This document shows positions 5,268 to 5,283 of a DNA stretch of 5,283 bases, one piece after another. A program made the translations under genes and the position numbers. Position 1 is the stretch's first letter, and every line of letters starts with the position of its first letter. Source of the stretch: Defluviitaleaceae bacterium (GTDB lineage: Bacteria; Bacillota; Clostridia; Lachnospirales; WRAX01); the NCBI GenBank assembly GCA_009781815.1, contig WQVB01000096.1:1-5283 (forward strand). The letters are read 5' to 3'. The notes beneath the pieces were generated by a model, which was not told the DNA's origin, ran no database searches, and saw nothing but the letters and a program-made list of their open reading frames with translations.

Positions 5268-5283
5268 TGGCTACACTTTTTAC

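Overview
The window looks like a chromosomal segment from a low-to-medium GC Gram-positive bacterium (Bacillota, most likely a clostridial lineage). The basis is gene content and order: an Asp23/YloU-family gene, a FakA/YloV fatty-acid kinase gene and recG in that order on the minus strand, with AGGAG-type ribosome binding sites and near-consensus sigma-A type promoters. In Bacillus, serine dehydratase genes lie between the yloV and recG homologues and rpmB lies beside yloU. Neither is seen here, and two tRNA genes occupy the side where rpmB might have been. I cannot name a genus.

Layout from left to right. Bases 1-372 hold no gene I can support; they carry short palindromes and a 123-bp element with perfect 18-bp inverted ends. 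recG (373-2460, minus) encodes the branched-DNA repair helicase; its longest reading frame runs into an upstream repeat, but the real start is very probably at 2460. Bases 2461-2737 are an almost continuous chain of palindromes that splits recG from fakA. fakA (2738-4393, minus) overlaps asp23 (4386-4745, minus) by 8 bp, so these two are surely co-transcribed and probably translationally coupled. Bases 4746-5040 are a divergent control region. A minus-strand promoter (extended -10 at 4934-4939) fires into a long folded leader (4783-4920) ahead of asp23. Back to back with it, a perfect-consensus promoter (TTGACA, 17 bp, TATAAT) drives tRNA-Glu(UUC) and probably tRNA-Cys(GCA) on the plus strand.

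Functionally, asp23 and fakA form a pair conserved in Gram-positive bacteria. FakA phosphorylates exogenous or recycled fatty acids bound to FakB proteins for membrane lipid synthesis. The Asp23-family protein is an envelope-associated small protein of unclear biochemical role. recG is a DNA repair gene that often follows them by gene order, not by shared pathway.

The most interesting unexplained element is the minus-strand leader at 4783-4920. It begins about seven bases after the predicted transcription start, closes on itself with a 14-pair stem, and contains a G.U pair that only works in minus-strand RNA. It matches no riboswitch or housekeeping RNA class I can recall. A second oddity is the 73-bp hairpin plus T-run filling the spacer between the two tRNA genes, with its T-run directly abutting tRNA-Cys.
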